Shown: in pieces, positions 1-5,661 of the stretch
How positions within the stretch are numbered: position 1 is the stretch's first letter
How the letters are laid out: each line of letters begins with the position of its first letter
From: Bacteroidales bacterium
GTDB lineage: Bacteria; Bacteroidota; Bacteroidia; Bacteroidales; F082
Length of the DNA stretch: 6,247 bases
Direction of reading: 5' to 3'
NCBI GenBank assembly: GCA_900771045.1
Contig: CAAGMM010000090.1
Coordinates: 1 to 6,247, forward strand
Translations under genes and position numbers: made by a program
The notes under the pieces: generated by a model
The model's input: only the letters and a program-made list of their open reading frames with translations
Told to the model about the DNA's origin: nothing
Databases searched by the model: none

Positions 1-1
1 A

Positions 2-598
2 GCCGAACAAAGCGGATTCATCAACGACATCGGTTTCGAGACTTATCATAAGATTCTCGATGAAGCCATTCTCGAACTCAAAGAGACTGAGTTTCAAGAC
101 CTTCTCGAGCCGGAGAAAGGACAGACATTCGTCAGCGACTGCGTTTTTCAATCGGACCTCGAAGTGTTGTTGCCCAACGATTATGTTGATTCAGCGACGG
201 AACGCATCAGTCTTTACACCGAACTCGACCACATAAAAAATGAGGAAGGACTTGCCCGGTTCATCGATAATCTGACTGACAGGTTCGGCCCGATACCGCG
301 GCAAACCCAGGATTTGATTAACACCGTACGTCTGCGCTGGCTCGCCAAAGACCTCGGATTTGAGAAGATTTCGCTGAAAAACAACGTGATGACGGCGCAT
401 TTTGTGGGAAACGCCAATTCGCCGTACTATCAGACGAACATCTTTCAGAATATTCTGCTTTACGCCGCAAATCATCCCAAACGCTGCAGGGTAAGGGAGC
501 AGGAAGACAAGCTCACGATCACTTTTGCCGCCGTTGACACCGTTAAGGATGCGCTGATATTAGTAAAGGAATTGTCTGACAACGACTTGCCCGGATAA
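2..598 (+). CDS. mfd: Transcription-repair coupling factor Mfd, C-terminal fragment
   Basis: This is the 3' end of an open frame entering from the left edge (198 visible residues plus stop), so the start and the helicase motor lie outside the window. The first residues include GFINDIGFETYHKIL, typical of the segment after the Mfd translocase motifs. The remainder matches the C-terminal TRCF domain (D7): an acidic DLEVLLPNDYV block near residues 50-60, ERISLYTEL near 66-74 and DRFGPIP near 93-99. Mfd is a cytoplasmic dsDNA translocase that removes stalled RNA polymerase and recruits UvrA; the D7 domain is known to hold the UvrA-binding surface in an autoinhibited state. The frame is intact to TAA at 596-598. 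The next gene is convergent, with a hairpin between them. Confidence 0.93.
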   Translation, partial: AEQSGFINDIGFETYHKILDEAILELKETEFQDLLEPEKGQTFVSDCVFQSDLEVLLPNDYVDSATERISLYTELDHIKNEEGLARFIDNLTDRFGPIPRQTQDLINTVRLRWLAKDLGFEKISLKNNVMTAHFVGNANSPYYQTNIFQNILLYAANHPKRCRVREQEDKLTITFAAVDTVKDALILVKELSDNDLPG

Positions 599-630
599 AG
601 GTAGATTCCTTTTCCAATCACAAAGCAAAA

Positions 631-661
631 AAGTAGGAAGAAAACTTTTCCCTTCCTACTT
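631..661 (-). terminator. Intrinsic terminator between mfd and the PLD-like gene
   Basis: AAGTAGGAAG (631-640) and CTTCCTACTT (652-661) form a perfect 10-bp inverted repeat with an 11-base loop. On the minus strand the stem runs directly into TTTTTTGCTTTG, a proper U-tract, so it should end the lipoprotein/PLD transcript 26 bases after its stop codon. On the plus strand the stem is followed by TGATTATCTC, without a T-run, so any termination of mfd here would be weaker. Confidence 0.8.
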
Positions 662-686
662 GATTATCTCAAAAGTCTCTGAATTA

Positions 687-1625
687 CTAATTGTTGAAAG
701 AGAAGAACTTTTTAGTCTGTGTGCGATCAGCAATTTTAAATTTATCCTTATTCTTATCAAGGAAGTTTAATTTGCAGTATTTAAGTGCGGTATGAGATGC
801 AATCAACGGAACGAGTCCGGCGGTTTTTCTGCATTCCGCCATAACGACATCGCAAGTCATGTTAGCATATTTGGGGTCAAAGAACCAATAAGCGTCGTAT
901 GCTGTTGAGGCAGTCCACACACCGACGCGGCAGCAGAACTGCTTTGCGTCTCTGTACTCGGCTGCTTTTCTCAAACTTATACACCATCTTGAGTTTTTCG
1001 TCATTTGTTTGCTGTGGAAAGAGCCATCTGTGAAGAAATGCTTCTCGGGTGGGAAACCATGTTGATCCAACAATGTCTTAAAGGCGTTATTTTGCGCCCT
1101 TTCCCAGCCGAGGCTGAGGCCTTCGTTCTCCCAAAGATTTGCCTTAAGCCAATCTAAGATATGTACTAATTGTCCATTATCAGTTACAAAGTAGTTGATG
1201 TCTTTCAAGGCGTAGCGGCTGTACGCAATGGCGAACTTGCCTTTGATGTCTTCAGGTATATTGGCATGCACGTATTCCACCAATTCTTTTAGATAAGGGT
1301 GTTTGCAGTCAATCCAAAGGAGGCAGAATCGCTCATTCCTCAATTCGGGAAGAGCGAGATATTGTTTGAGGCTCAAGTGTTTTTTACCGTCGCAGCTGCT
1401 TTCGGCCCACGAAACGCCATGGTCAACGCACCAGAATGCGCCTCCGTTGCAGCTACGCACGTCTATCTCAACACCGTTACCACCGTCTTCAAGCACAGCG
1501 GCAAGAGATTTCTGAGAGTTGCAGCGGTGACCGACAAGCCATATCGGCTTTTGTGCATTCAAACAGATAGAACTGAATAATAAAACAGCCAATATGCTGC
1601 TGCTGATAAGTTTCATACTTTTCAT
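687..1625 (-). CDS. Secreted phospholipase D / sphingomyelinase D-like protein (GDPD superfamily)
   Basis: The 312-residue protein starts with a Sec signal peptide: Lys2/Lys5, hydrophobic 6-22, and likely cleavage after LNA24 before Gln25. The mature part reads as the TIM-barrel SMaseD/PLD branch of the glycerophosphodiester phosphodiesterase superfamily, known from recluse-spider venoms, Corynebacterium/Arcanobacterium PLD and fungi. Visible equivalents are GHRCN (His33, first catalytic His), GVEIDV (Glu53 and Asp55, metal ligands), VDHG (His69, second catalytic His), LLWIDCKHP (Asp106, Lys108), TDG (199-201), YRDAKQ (224-229) and GVWT (Trp237). In this family the reaction is intramolecular transphosphatidylation of sphingomyelin, ceramide phosphoethanolamine or lysophospholipids, giving cyclic phosphates; the substrate here is unknown. 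The C-terminal FKIADR (near 296-301) resembles the spider tail, but the ATxxDNPW plug motif is absent. A second possible start is Met4. It lies 20 bases downstream of a lipoprotein gene, so the two are probably co-transcribed. Confidence 0.8.
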   Translation of the reverse strand: MKSMKLISSSILAVLLFSSICLNAQKPIWLVGHRCNSQKSLAAVLEDGGNGVEIDVRSCNGGAFWCVDHGVSWAESSCDGKKHLSLKQYLALPELRNERFCLLWIDCKHPYLKELVEYVHANIPEDIKGKFAIAYSRYALKDINYFVTDNGQLVHILDWLKANLWENEGLSLGWERAQNNAFKTLLDQHGFPPEKHFFTDGSFHSKQMTKNSRWCISLRKAAEYRDAKQFCCRVGVWTASTAYDAYWFFDPKYANMTCDVVMAECRKTAGLVPLIASHTALKYCKLNFLDKNKDKFKIADRTQTKKFFSFNN

Positions 1626-1645
1626 AATGACTAATTGTTAAAGGT

Positions 1646-2086
1646 TTATTCTACTCTTACAAAAGTGCCATCGGCATCACCGGTTAGATTTTCAACAAAT
1701 TCAACGAAACTCAAAATATAATTGTCTTTTATTTCAAATTTGTCTTTAAAACAGTCAACGTATTCAAGATCATCTACGTCTTTGTAATCATACATGATGC
1801 TGAGTATGTCACCTTTTACTTCATAAGGCAAAGTGAAATCCAGATTATCTTCCGCTTTTTCGAGATCTGAATAATTCACCGTCACGTGCAACATATTGTC
1901 GTTCGTGAACTCGAGAGTGGTAATGACAACATCATCGACACCCACAGGAGTCTCATTGTTCCATTTGCCGATGAGGTCTCCGCCCTTTGTGTCATCGCTT
2001 TTCTTGCAACCGCCGAAGAGCATCGCAACAGATGCAGCAAACAGTACGGCGACAGACGCCAAAAAAAGAACTTTTGTTTTCTTCAT
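1646..2086 (-). CDS. Small lipoprotein, possibly lipocalin-like and surface-exposed
   Basis: The 146-residue protein has a clear lipoprotein signal: Lys2/Lys3/Lys5, hydrophobic 6-24, and lipobox LFGGC with Cys27 as the lipidated residue. KKSDD follows directly; Lys/Ser/Asp-rich stretches right after the cysteine act as export signals that put lipoproteins on the cell surface in Bacteroidota, so an outward-facing position is likely (inference). The mature domain of about 120 residues begins with DLIGKW (37-42), the Gly-x-Trp opening common in lipocalin-like beta-barrels, and continues with alternating hydrophobic/acidic beta-type strands. It is strongly acidic, with only one further cysteine (in VDCF). 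No catalytic motif is visible and function is not recognised. Met1 directly follows an A/T-rich stretch, normal for this phylum. It is first in a two-gene unit with the PLD-like enzyme. Confidence 0.75.
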   Translation of the reverse strand: MKKTKVLFLASVAVLFAASVAMLFGGCKKSDDTKGGDLIGKWNNETPVGVDDVVITTLEFTNDNMLHVTVNYSDLEKAEDNLDFTLPYEVKGDILSIMYDYKDVDDLEYVDCFKDKFEIKDNYILSFVEFVENLTGDADGTFVRVE

Positions 2087-2094
2087 AAATATAA

Positions 2095-2116
2095 ATTTTA
2101 CGTTGGATTCTATAAG
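2095..2116 (+). repeat. Dispersed repeat copy 1 (core GGATTCTATAA)
   Basis: This copy contains TTGGATTCTATAAG at 2103-2116. It shares the GG[A/G]TTCTATAA core with copies at 2270-2291, 5405-5426 and 5662-5683. It lies in the leader of the lipoprotein gene and faces an inverted partial copy at 2140-2149. The first half is more diverged than the core. Confidence 0.55.
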
Positions 2117-2166
2117 TTAACTTCAATCTTATCGGCGGCATAGAATCCGTTAATCCGCCGAATAAG
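2105..2166 (-). promoter_or_regulatory. Predicted H-type pseudoknot in the lipoprotein gene leader
   Basis: In the minus-strand RNA, stem 1 pairs 2166-2155 with 2138-2128: CTTAT/ATAAG and CGGCGG/CCGCCG, 11 bp with one bulged base at 2161 or 2162. Its 16-base loop contains GGATTCTAT (2148-2140), which is perfectly complementary to ATAGAATCC further downstream (2113-2105). That gives a 9-bp stem 2. The connecting loops would be 6 nt (2154-2149), 1 nt (2139) and 14 nt (2127-2114), which is workable for an H-type pseudoknot. The structure ends 18 bases before the start codon at 2086, so it could influence translation initiation. It matches no riboswitch class I can name. The pairings are read directly; folding and function are inferred. 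Confidence 0.45.
2140..2149 (-). repeat. Inverted partial copy of the dispersed repeat
   Basis: The minus strand reads CGGATTCTAT here, the core of the repeat in opposite orientation to the copy at 2095-2116. Nine bases pair perfectly between the two. The downstream AA of the core is missing, replaced by GC, which belongs to the GC-rich stem beside it. Confidence 0.45.
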
Positions 2167-2198
2167 GCGCGTTTCACATCAGTGATACATTTCAACTG

Positions 2199-2206
2199 CA
2201 AAGTTA
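2199..2206 (-). promoter_or_regulatory. -7 box for the lipoprotein/PLD unit
   Basis: The minus strand reads TAACTTTG followed by CA, an exact match to the Bacteroidota -7 consensus TAnnTTTG. The upstream spacer is A/T-rich, but no good TTTG -33 element is present at 19-21 bases. Transcription would begin near 2192, giving a leader of about 105 nt that contains the predicted pseudoknot. The same TAACTTTGCA string occurs upstream of ruvX. Confidence 0.6.
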
Positions 2207-2269
2207 CATCTTTTTCGATAAAAAAACATTTTTTTTTATTTTTTATGAAAAATCACCTTGATTATTATC

Positions 2270-2291
2270 AATTAAGATGGGTTCTATAAAT
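2270..2291 (+). repeat. Dispersed repeat copy 2
   Basis: These 22 bases match the copy at 5662-5683 at 20 of 22 positions (differences at 2278 and 2281). It lies just past the stop codon of the flavodoxin/ferredoxin gene, within the intergenic stretch before the lipoprotein promoter. It is followed at 2297-2305 by CGGCGGGCT, a 9-mer also found at 5617-5625 upstream of copy 4. Confidence 0.6.
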
Positions 2292-2303
2292 CGCATCGGC
2301 GGG

Positions 2304-3119
2304 CTACAAAAACACTTTCGGTTCTTTTCGGTTTCGGTTTGTATCCTCGATGTCGCGGAGATGATAAAGGTAATTTTCGTCAGTGAACGCCTTGGCGTGT
2401 ACCGGGCATTTCTTGACGCAGGCCCCGCACTTGATGCAGACGCCGTTGACCAAAGAGGAGTCGGAGGCGTCAATGGCCCCCATAGGGCAAATCCCGGTAC
2501 AAAGTCCGCAACTGAGGCACGCAGCCGAAGTTGCGGGCTTCACCTTTCTTATGTCGAATGGTTCACCTTCGGCGTTTTTGGGCTGGAAATGCCGGCGATA
2601 CGGGAAAGGCACGCCGTCAGGTCTCGGCTCCGACAAATCATTGTTTTTAAGCTTCTCCGACGTCATTTCCGCGAAATCGGCGGCTTTGGCGATGTCGGCG
2701 GCATCTGGACGGCCGGCGGCGAGCGTTTTCGAGAAACTGTGCTCTCCGATGAACGCCGCCGCTGAAACGACGACGGCTCCGGCATGATGGAGTATGTCAA
2801 CCGTTTCGACGAGTGCGTCGTCAAAATCGCGGTTGCCATAGACGGAGACCGCCACAGCCGCACACTTCTCCGCCTTCATCGTGACGAGATATTTCGCCAT
2901 CAGGTTCGGCACGCGCCCGGCATAAACAGGCGTTCCGAAAACGAGAAGGCTCTCCGCCTCAAAGACGAGAGGGTTCCGCCTCGCCGGAGGCAGCGTGAAA
3001 TCGCAAACCTCCATCGGGAGACGCAAATCTTCCGAAAGCCGTAACGCGATGGTTCTCACTATCTTTTCGGTGGTCCCCGTCGCGCTGAAATAAACCGCCA
3101 CGATCTTTTTCACTTTCAT
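2304..3119 (-). CDS. EFR1-type flavodoxin/ferredoxin fusion protein
   Basis: The 271-residue cytoplasmic protein has two redox modules. The N-terminal flavodoxin-like domain (about 4-160) has the FMN phosphate loop YFSATGTTEK (10-19), followed by VFGTPVYAGRVP (60-71) and SVYGNRDFDD (92-101), which fit the flavin-contact loops. The C-terminal domain carries two [4Fe-4S] motifs: CLSCGLCTGICP (Cys201, 204, 207, 211) and CIKCGACVKKCP (Cys228, 231, 234, 238). This architecture is that of the EFR1 family, thought to pass electrons between iron-sulfur clusters and flavin; the physiological partner is not known. It is the last gene of the ruvX operon, 9 bases after engB. Sampled DNA is GC-rich (37 of 60 at 2581-2640). 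No convincing terminator follows. Confidence 0.88.
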   Translation of the reverse strand: MKVKKIVAVYFSATGTTEKIVRTIALRLSEDLRLPMEVCDFTLPPARRNPLVFEAESLLVFGTPVYAGRVPNLMAKYLVTMKAEKCAAVAVSVYGNRDFDDALVETVDILHHAGAVVVSAAAFIGEHSFSKTLAAGRPDAADIAKAADFAEMTSEKLKNNDLSEPRPDGVPFPYRRHFQPKNAEGEPFDIRKVKPATSAACLSCGLCTGICPMGAIDASDSSLVNGVCIKCGACVKKCPVHAKAFTDENYLYHLRDIEDTNRNRKEPKVFL

Positions 3120-3128
3120 CGCAGAAAT

Positions 3129-3734
3129 CTAATCATTCGCCGTCATCTTGTTCCAGTTCTCGACGGTCTCAAGTATCTCATCGCGGCCGAGCCCCGTCTC
3201 CGCCGAAGTGACGAAAACCGGCGGGAGTTCTTCCCATTCCTTGAGAAGTTCCTCCTTATAAAGTTTTATATTTTCGGCCAGCTTGTTTTTGCCGAGTTTG
3301 TCCGCCTTGGTGAAAACTATCGAGAAAGGAAGTCCTTTTTCGCCCATAAAGGCCATAAAGTCGAGGTCTGACCTCTGCGGTTCGATGCGGCTGTCAACCA
3401 AAACGAAGGTATTGATAAGGTTCGTGCGTTTCGTCATATAGTCCGAAAGCATCTCCTTCCACATCTCGCGGTCCTTCTTGGAGCGTTTTGCGAAACCGTA
3501 GCCCGGCAAATCGACGAGATACCATTCGTCATTCACGACGAAATGATTGATTGTGATGGTTTTTCCCGGCATCGACGATGTCTTGGCTAACTCCTTACGC
3601 TGTACGAGTCTGTTTATCAGCGACGATTTGCCCACGTTGGAACGCCCGATGAAGGCATATTCCGGTTTGTCGGGTTTGGGCAGTTTCGCGATGTCGGTAT
3701 TGCTCTGGAGAAAATTTGCGCTTTTGATAATCAT
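3129..3734 (-). CDS. engB: Ribosome biogenesis GTPase EngB (YihA/YsxC)
   Basis: The 201-residue protein is normal length for this TRAFAC-class GTPase. All G motifs are visible: G1 GRSNVGKSS (30-38), a G2 region PGKTITIN (56-63), G3 DLPGYG (75-80), G4 TKAD (142-145) and G5 SAETG (177-181). KRSKKDRE (83-90) after G3 is also characteristic. EngB binds GTP and assists late assembly of the large ribosomal subunit; it is essential in many bacteria. The start at Met1 gives the usual short N-terminal beta-strand before G1. It begins 9 bases after the TPR-like lipoprotein gene and ends 9 bases before the flavodoxin/ferredoxin gene, so it is translated from a shared operon mRNA. Confidence 0.96.
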   Translation of the reverse strand: MIIKSANFLQSNTDIAKLPKPDKPEYAFIGRSNVGKSSLINRLVQRKELAKTSSMPGKTITINHFVVNDEWYLVDLPGYGFAKRSKKDREMWKEMLSDYMTKRTNLINTFVLVDSRIEPQRSDLDFMAFMGEKGLPFSIVFTKADKLGKNKLAENIKLYKEELLKEWEELPPVFVTSAETGLGRDEILETVENWNKMTAND

Positions 3735-3743
3735 CGTTCTAAA

Positions 3744-4277
3744 TTATTGTGCTTCAATAGTTTCGACAGTGTTATCGGCATTTGCAGCTTCAAACATCCT
3801 GATGATTTCCTCGTCGGAAAGGCCGAGTAACTTTATTGAATTTCGCGCCGATGGGACGAGTTCGCTGTCGGGATATTTCGCAATCATTTCTTCGTAGGCG
3901 GCGCGTGCGGAATCGGTGTCGTGAAGCATTACGTCGAAAATCATTCCCCTCATAAAGGCCACGAGGTCGCATTTTTCAAAATCGGGGTATTCCGTGAGGA
4001 TTTTTTCGGAGATGTCGAGTGATTTCTGCGCCATCTTCATATTCATCGCCACGTCAAGAGCCTTGAAAAGATATTGTTGTGACAGTTCCGTCTTCGGATA
4101 TTGTTCTGCGTAAAGGCAGTAGTTTTCAACGAGTTGCGTGCCGACATCTTCGAGAAGGACGCCGTTTGTCGATAAAGCCTTTTCTTCAAGCTCGGCAATT
4201 TTTTCCTCCAACGACTGGGTGCAGCCGACCAAAACGAGCATTACGGCGGCGGTAAAGATTTTGAAAATCGTCTTCAT
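3744..4277 (-). CDS. TPR-like outer-membrane lipoprotein
   Basis: The 177-residue protein has a short signal peptide (Lys2, Lys6, hydrophobic 7-17) and lipobox LVGC with Cys19. The following TQSLEEK lacks a clear surface-export signal, so it probably faces the periplasm. After a charged helix (23-35) come helical pairs with a repeated Tyr-Pro turn: EQYPKTE (58-64), TEYPDFE (95-101) and AKYPDSE (133-139), spaced about 37 residues. Together with AYEEMI and similar segments this is the degenerate tetratricopeptide pattern seen in BamD/YbgF-like envelope proteins. TPR lipoproteins next to def and ruvX are common in Bacteroidales. The partner protein is unknown. It starts 11 bases after def. Confidence 0.8.
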   Translation of the reverse strand: MKTIFKIFTAAVMLVLVGCTQSLEEKIAELEEKALSTNGVLLEDVGTQLVENYCLYAEQYPKTELSQQYLFKALDVAMNMKMAQKSLDISEKILTEYPDFEKCDLVAFMRGMIFDVMLHDTDSARAAYEEMIAKYPDSELVPSARNSIKLLGLSDEEIIRMFEAANADNTVETIEAQ

Positions 4278-4288
4278 ATCAAAAATTT

Positions 4289-4855
4289 TTATCTTCTGTT
4301 TTTTCTTGCAAAAATCATTCTGTATTCCGGATTGACGAGACCTTCCGCAATATTGCGTAGCTTACTCTTTATCAAAAGTTTACGCATCGAACTGACGCGG
4401 TCGATATAGACAAGGCCTTCAAGATGGTCGTATTCGTGTTGGATGACGCGCGCCACGATTCCGTCGAATTCGTCTTCATGCTCGACAAAATCCTCGTCGA
4501 AATAATGAATCCTGACCTTCGACGGGCGAATCACGTCCTCGCCCATATCCGGCAGACTCAGACAGCCTTCCTTGAACGACCATTCCGTACCTGAAAGTTC
4601 GATTATTTGCGGGTTGACAAAGACTTTCTTCACGCCGGCACCTTCTGGGTATTTTTCCTTAAAATCATCAGTATCAATAACAAACAGTCTGATGGACTTG
4701 TTAATCTGCGGTGCCGCGAGACCACAGCCTTGAGCGTGGTACATCGTCTCGAACATATCGTTGACGAGCCGTTTCAAGTCCGGAAAATCTTTTGAGATTT
4801 CTTCCGCCTGATGCTTCAAGATTGAATTTCCGTATGCTACGATTGGCAATATCAT
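4289..4855 (-). CDS. def: Peptide deformylase
   Basis: The 188-residue cytoplasmic metalloenzyme removes the formyl group from the N-terminal methionine of new proteins. All three signature motifs are present: GCGLAAPQ (43-50), EGCLSLP (96-102, Cys98 metal ligand) and QHEYDHLEG (139-147, His140 and His144 ligands, Glu141 catalytic). The N-terminus MILPIVAYGNSIL is as expected for the Bacteroidota enzyme, supporting this start. The protein has a short insert after the first motif (DTDDFKEKYPEGAG, 61-74). It is the second gene of the operon, 14 bases after ruvX. Methionyl-tRNA formyltransferase is not in the window. Confidence 0.97.
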   Translation of the reverse strand: MILPIVAYGNSILKHQAEEISKDFPDLKRLVNDMFETMYHAQGCGLAAPQINKSIRLFVIDTDDFKEKYPEGAGVKKVFVNPQIIELSGTEWSFKEGCLSLPDMGEDVIRPSKVRIHYFDEDFVEHEDEFDGIVARVIQHEYDHLEGLVYIDRVSSMRKLLIKSKLRNIAEGLVNPEYRMIFARKNRR

Positions 4856-4869
4856 TGTAAATCAATTTT

Positions 4870-5280
4870 TTAAATGGTTTTCATAAACGACTGCAGAATC
4901 AACGTCGCGCTGATGGTATCGACGAGTCCCTTGTCCTGCCGCCTTTTCTTTCCGAGTCCGGCGTCAATCATAGTCTGATGTGCGATGACCGAAGTGAACC
5001 TCTCGTCGAAGAAGCGGATGTCGGCATTTGGAAGAGTCTTTTTCAGCTTTTCCACGAAAGGCCTTATGAAACGTGTCGAATCCGACGGGCGGTTGTGCAT
5101 ATCCTTTGGTTCCCCGATGACTATTATATCGACTTGCTCGTTTTTCATATAGTTCACGATGAACTGAATGAGTTCCCGTGCCGGCACCGTCGTGAGTCCG
5201 TTTGCGATAATGCGGCACGGGTCGGTGACGGCTATCCCGCACCGCTTCTGCCCATAGTCTATCGCCAAAATCCTTCCCAT
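4870..5280 (-). CDS. ruvX: Putative pre-16S rRNA nuclease / Holliday junction resolvase RuvX (YqgF)
   Basis: The 136-residue protein has the RNase H-like fold signature of the YqgF/RuvX family. Visible motifs are ILAIDYGQKRCGIAV (4-18, catalytic Asp8), VIGEPKDMHNRPSD (54-67), FFDERFTS (90-97, acidic Glu93) and VDTISATLILQ (120-130, Asp121). The E. coli homologue processes the 5' end of 16S rRNA, while Mycobacterium homologues have been described as Holliday junction resolvases, so the exact substrate here is open. It is the first gene of the minus-strand operon, with a good -7 box 24 bases upstream of its start codon. Length and start are normal for the family. Confidence 0.95.
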   Translation of the reverse strand: MGRILAIDYGQKRCGIAVTDPCRIIANGLTTVPARELIQFIVNYMKNEQVDIIVIGEPKDMHNRPSDSTRFIRPFVEKLKKTLPNADIRFFDERFTSVIAHQTMIDAGLGKKRRQDKGLVDTISATLILQSFMKTI

Positions 5281-5304
5281 TTCAGTTTAGAACAAAAATT
5301 TGTG

Positions 5305-5312
5305 CAAAGTTA
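5305..5312 (-). promoter_or_regulatory. -7 box for the ruvX operon
   Basis: The minus strand reads TAACTTTG followed by CAC, an exact match to TAnnTTTG. The predicted start of transcription is about 5297-5299, giving a leader of roughly 18 nt. No clear TTTG is present at the -33 position. A near-copy of the 11 bases at 5302-5312 lies at 5365-5375 (one mismatch), which may be a second, weaker -7 box. Confidence 0.6.
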
Positions 5313-5404
5313 ATAAAACATCTGAATAATAATGCGACTTTTTGATAAAAAGTTTCAATTAACGGTGCGAAGTTACGCAAAAAATATTCAATCGGAGTCA
5401 AAAA

Positions 5405-5426
5405 TTTTGAGGTAGGTTCTATAAAT
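5405..5426 (+). repeat. Dispersed repeat copy 3
   Basis: GGTTCTATAAAT at 5415-5426 matches the core and downstream AAAT of copies 2 and 4; the first ten bases are diverged. It ends four bases before the left arm of the terminator hairpin at 5431-5464. Confidence 0.55.
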
Positions 5427-5430
5427 TCCT

Positions 5431-5464
5431 AAAGGTGTGCCGTTTTTATGCACACCTTTTTTTT
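5431..5464 (+). terminator. Strong intrinsic terminator without an upstream plus-strand gene
   Basis: AAAGGTGTGC (5431-5440) and GCACACCTTT (5450-5459) form a perfect 10-bp stem with a 9-base loop. Eight T residues run from 5457 to 5464. The orientation is plus strand; on the minus strand only a short T-run follows. The nearest plus-strand coding gene upstream is mfd, which ends at 598. The terminator may therefore belong to an unannotated small RNA within 5313-5465, or insulate the promoter just downstream from antisense transcription. Confidence 0.8.
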
Positions 5465-5473
5465 CATTTTTTT

Positions 5474-5505
5474 CTTGACAAAGCGAAAATTTATGTTTAA
5501 CTTTA
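5474..5505 (+). promoter_or_regulatory. Possible promoter for the small membrane protein gene
   Basis: CTTG at 5474-5477 (one mismatch to the TTTG -33 box) is 20 bases from TAACTTTA at 5498-5505 (one mismatch to TAnnTTTG), a spacing in the range for Bacteroidota promoters. It begins ten bases after the terminator T-run. If used, transcription would start near 5512 and give a leader of about 195 nt before the gene at 5708. Confidence 0.4.
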
Positions 5506-5661
5506 CGGTGATATTTCGTTTGCGGGGAGGAAAATTAGATTTAGGCGGTGAGATAGGCATTACGGTTTTGCGAACGAACTGCATAATCGGAGACGGGAAA
5601 AAAAGAAAATCACAGCCGGCGGGCTTTTACGCGAAAAGTTAAAAATTGCAGATCTGAATAA

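Noticed and set aside
1299..1580. Plus-strand frames antisense to the PLD-like gene
   Set aside because: They lie wholly opposite conserved catalytic segments of the minus-strand gene and show no protein-like features.
2239..2271. A/T hairpins as terminator of the ruvX operon
   Set aside because: TTGAT/ATCAA (2258-2271) is a 5-bp, A/T-rich stem with only a short, delayed T-run on the minus strand, and the neighbouring T/A-run fold is pure A/T. Neither is convincing.
2277..2787. Plus-strand frames antisense to the flavodoxin/ferredoxin gene
   Set aside because: They are long only because of high GC; the minus strand encodes two clear iron-sulfur cluster motifs there.
5448..5642. Plus-strand open frame of 64 codons after ruvX
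   Set aside because: It begins inside the terminator loop and runs through the T-tract, its N-terminus is simply translated T-rich DNA, and the rest resembles no family. An internal start at the next ATG gives 49 residues with no better features.
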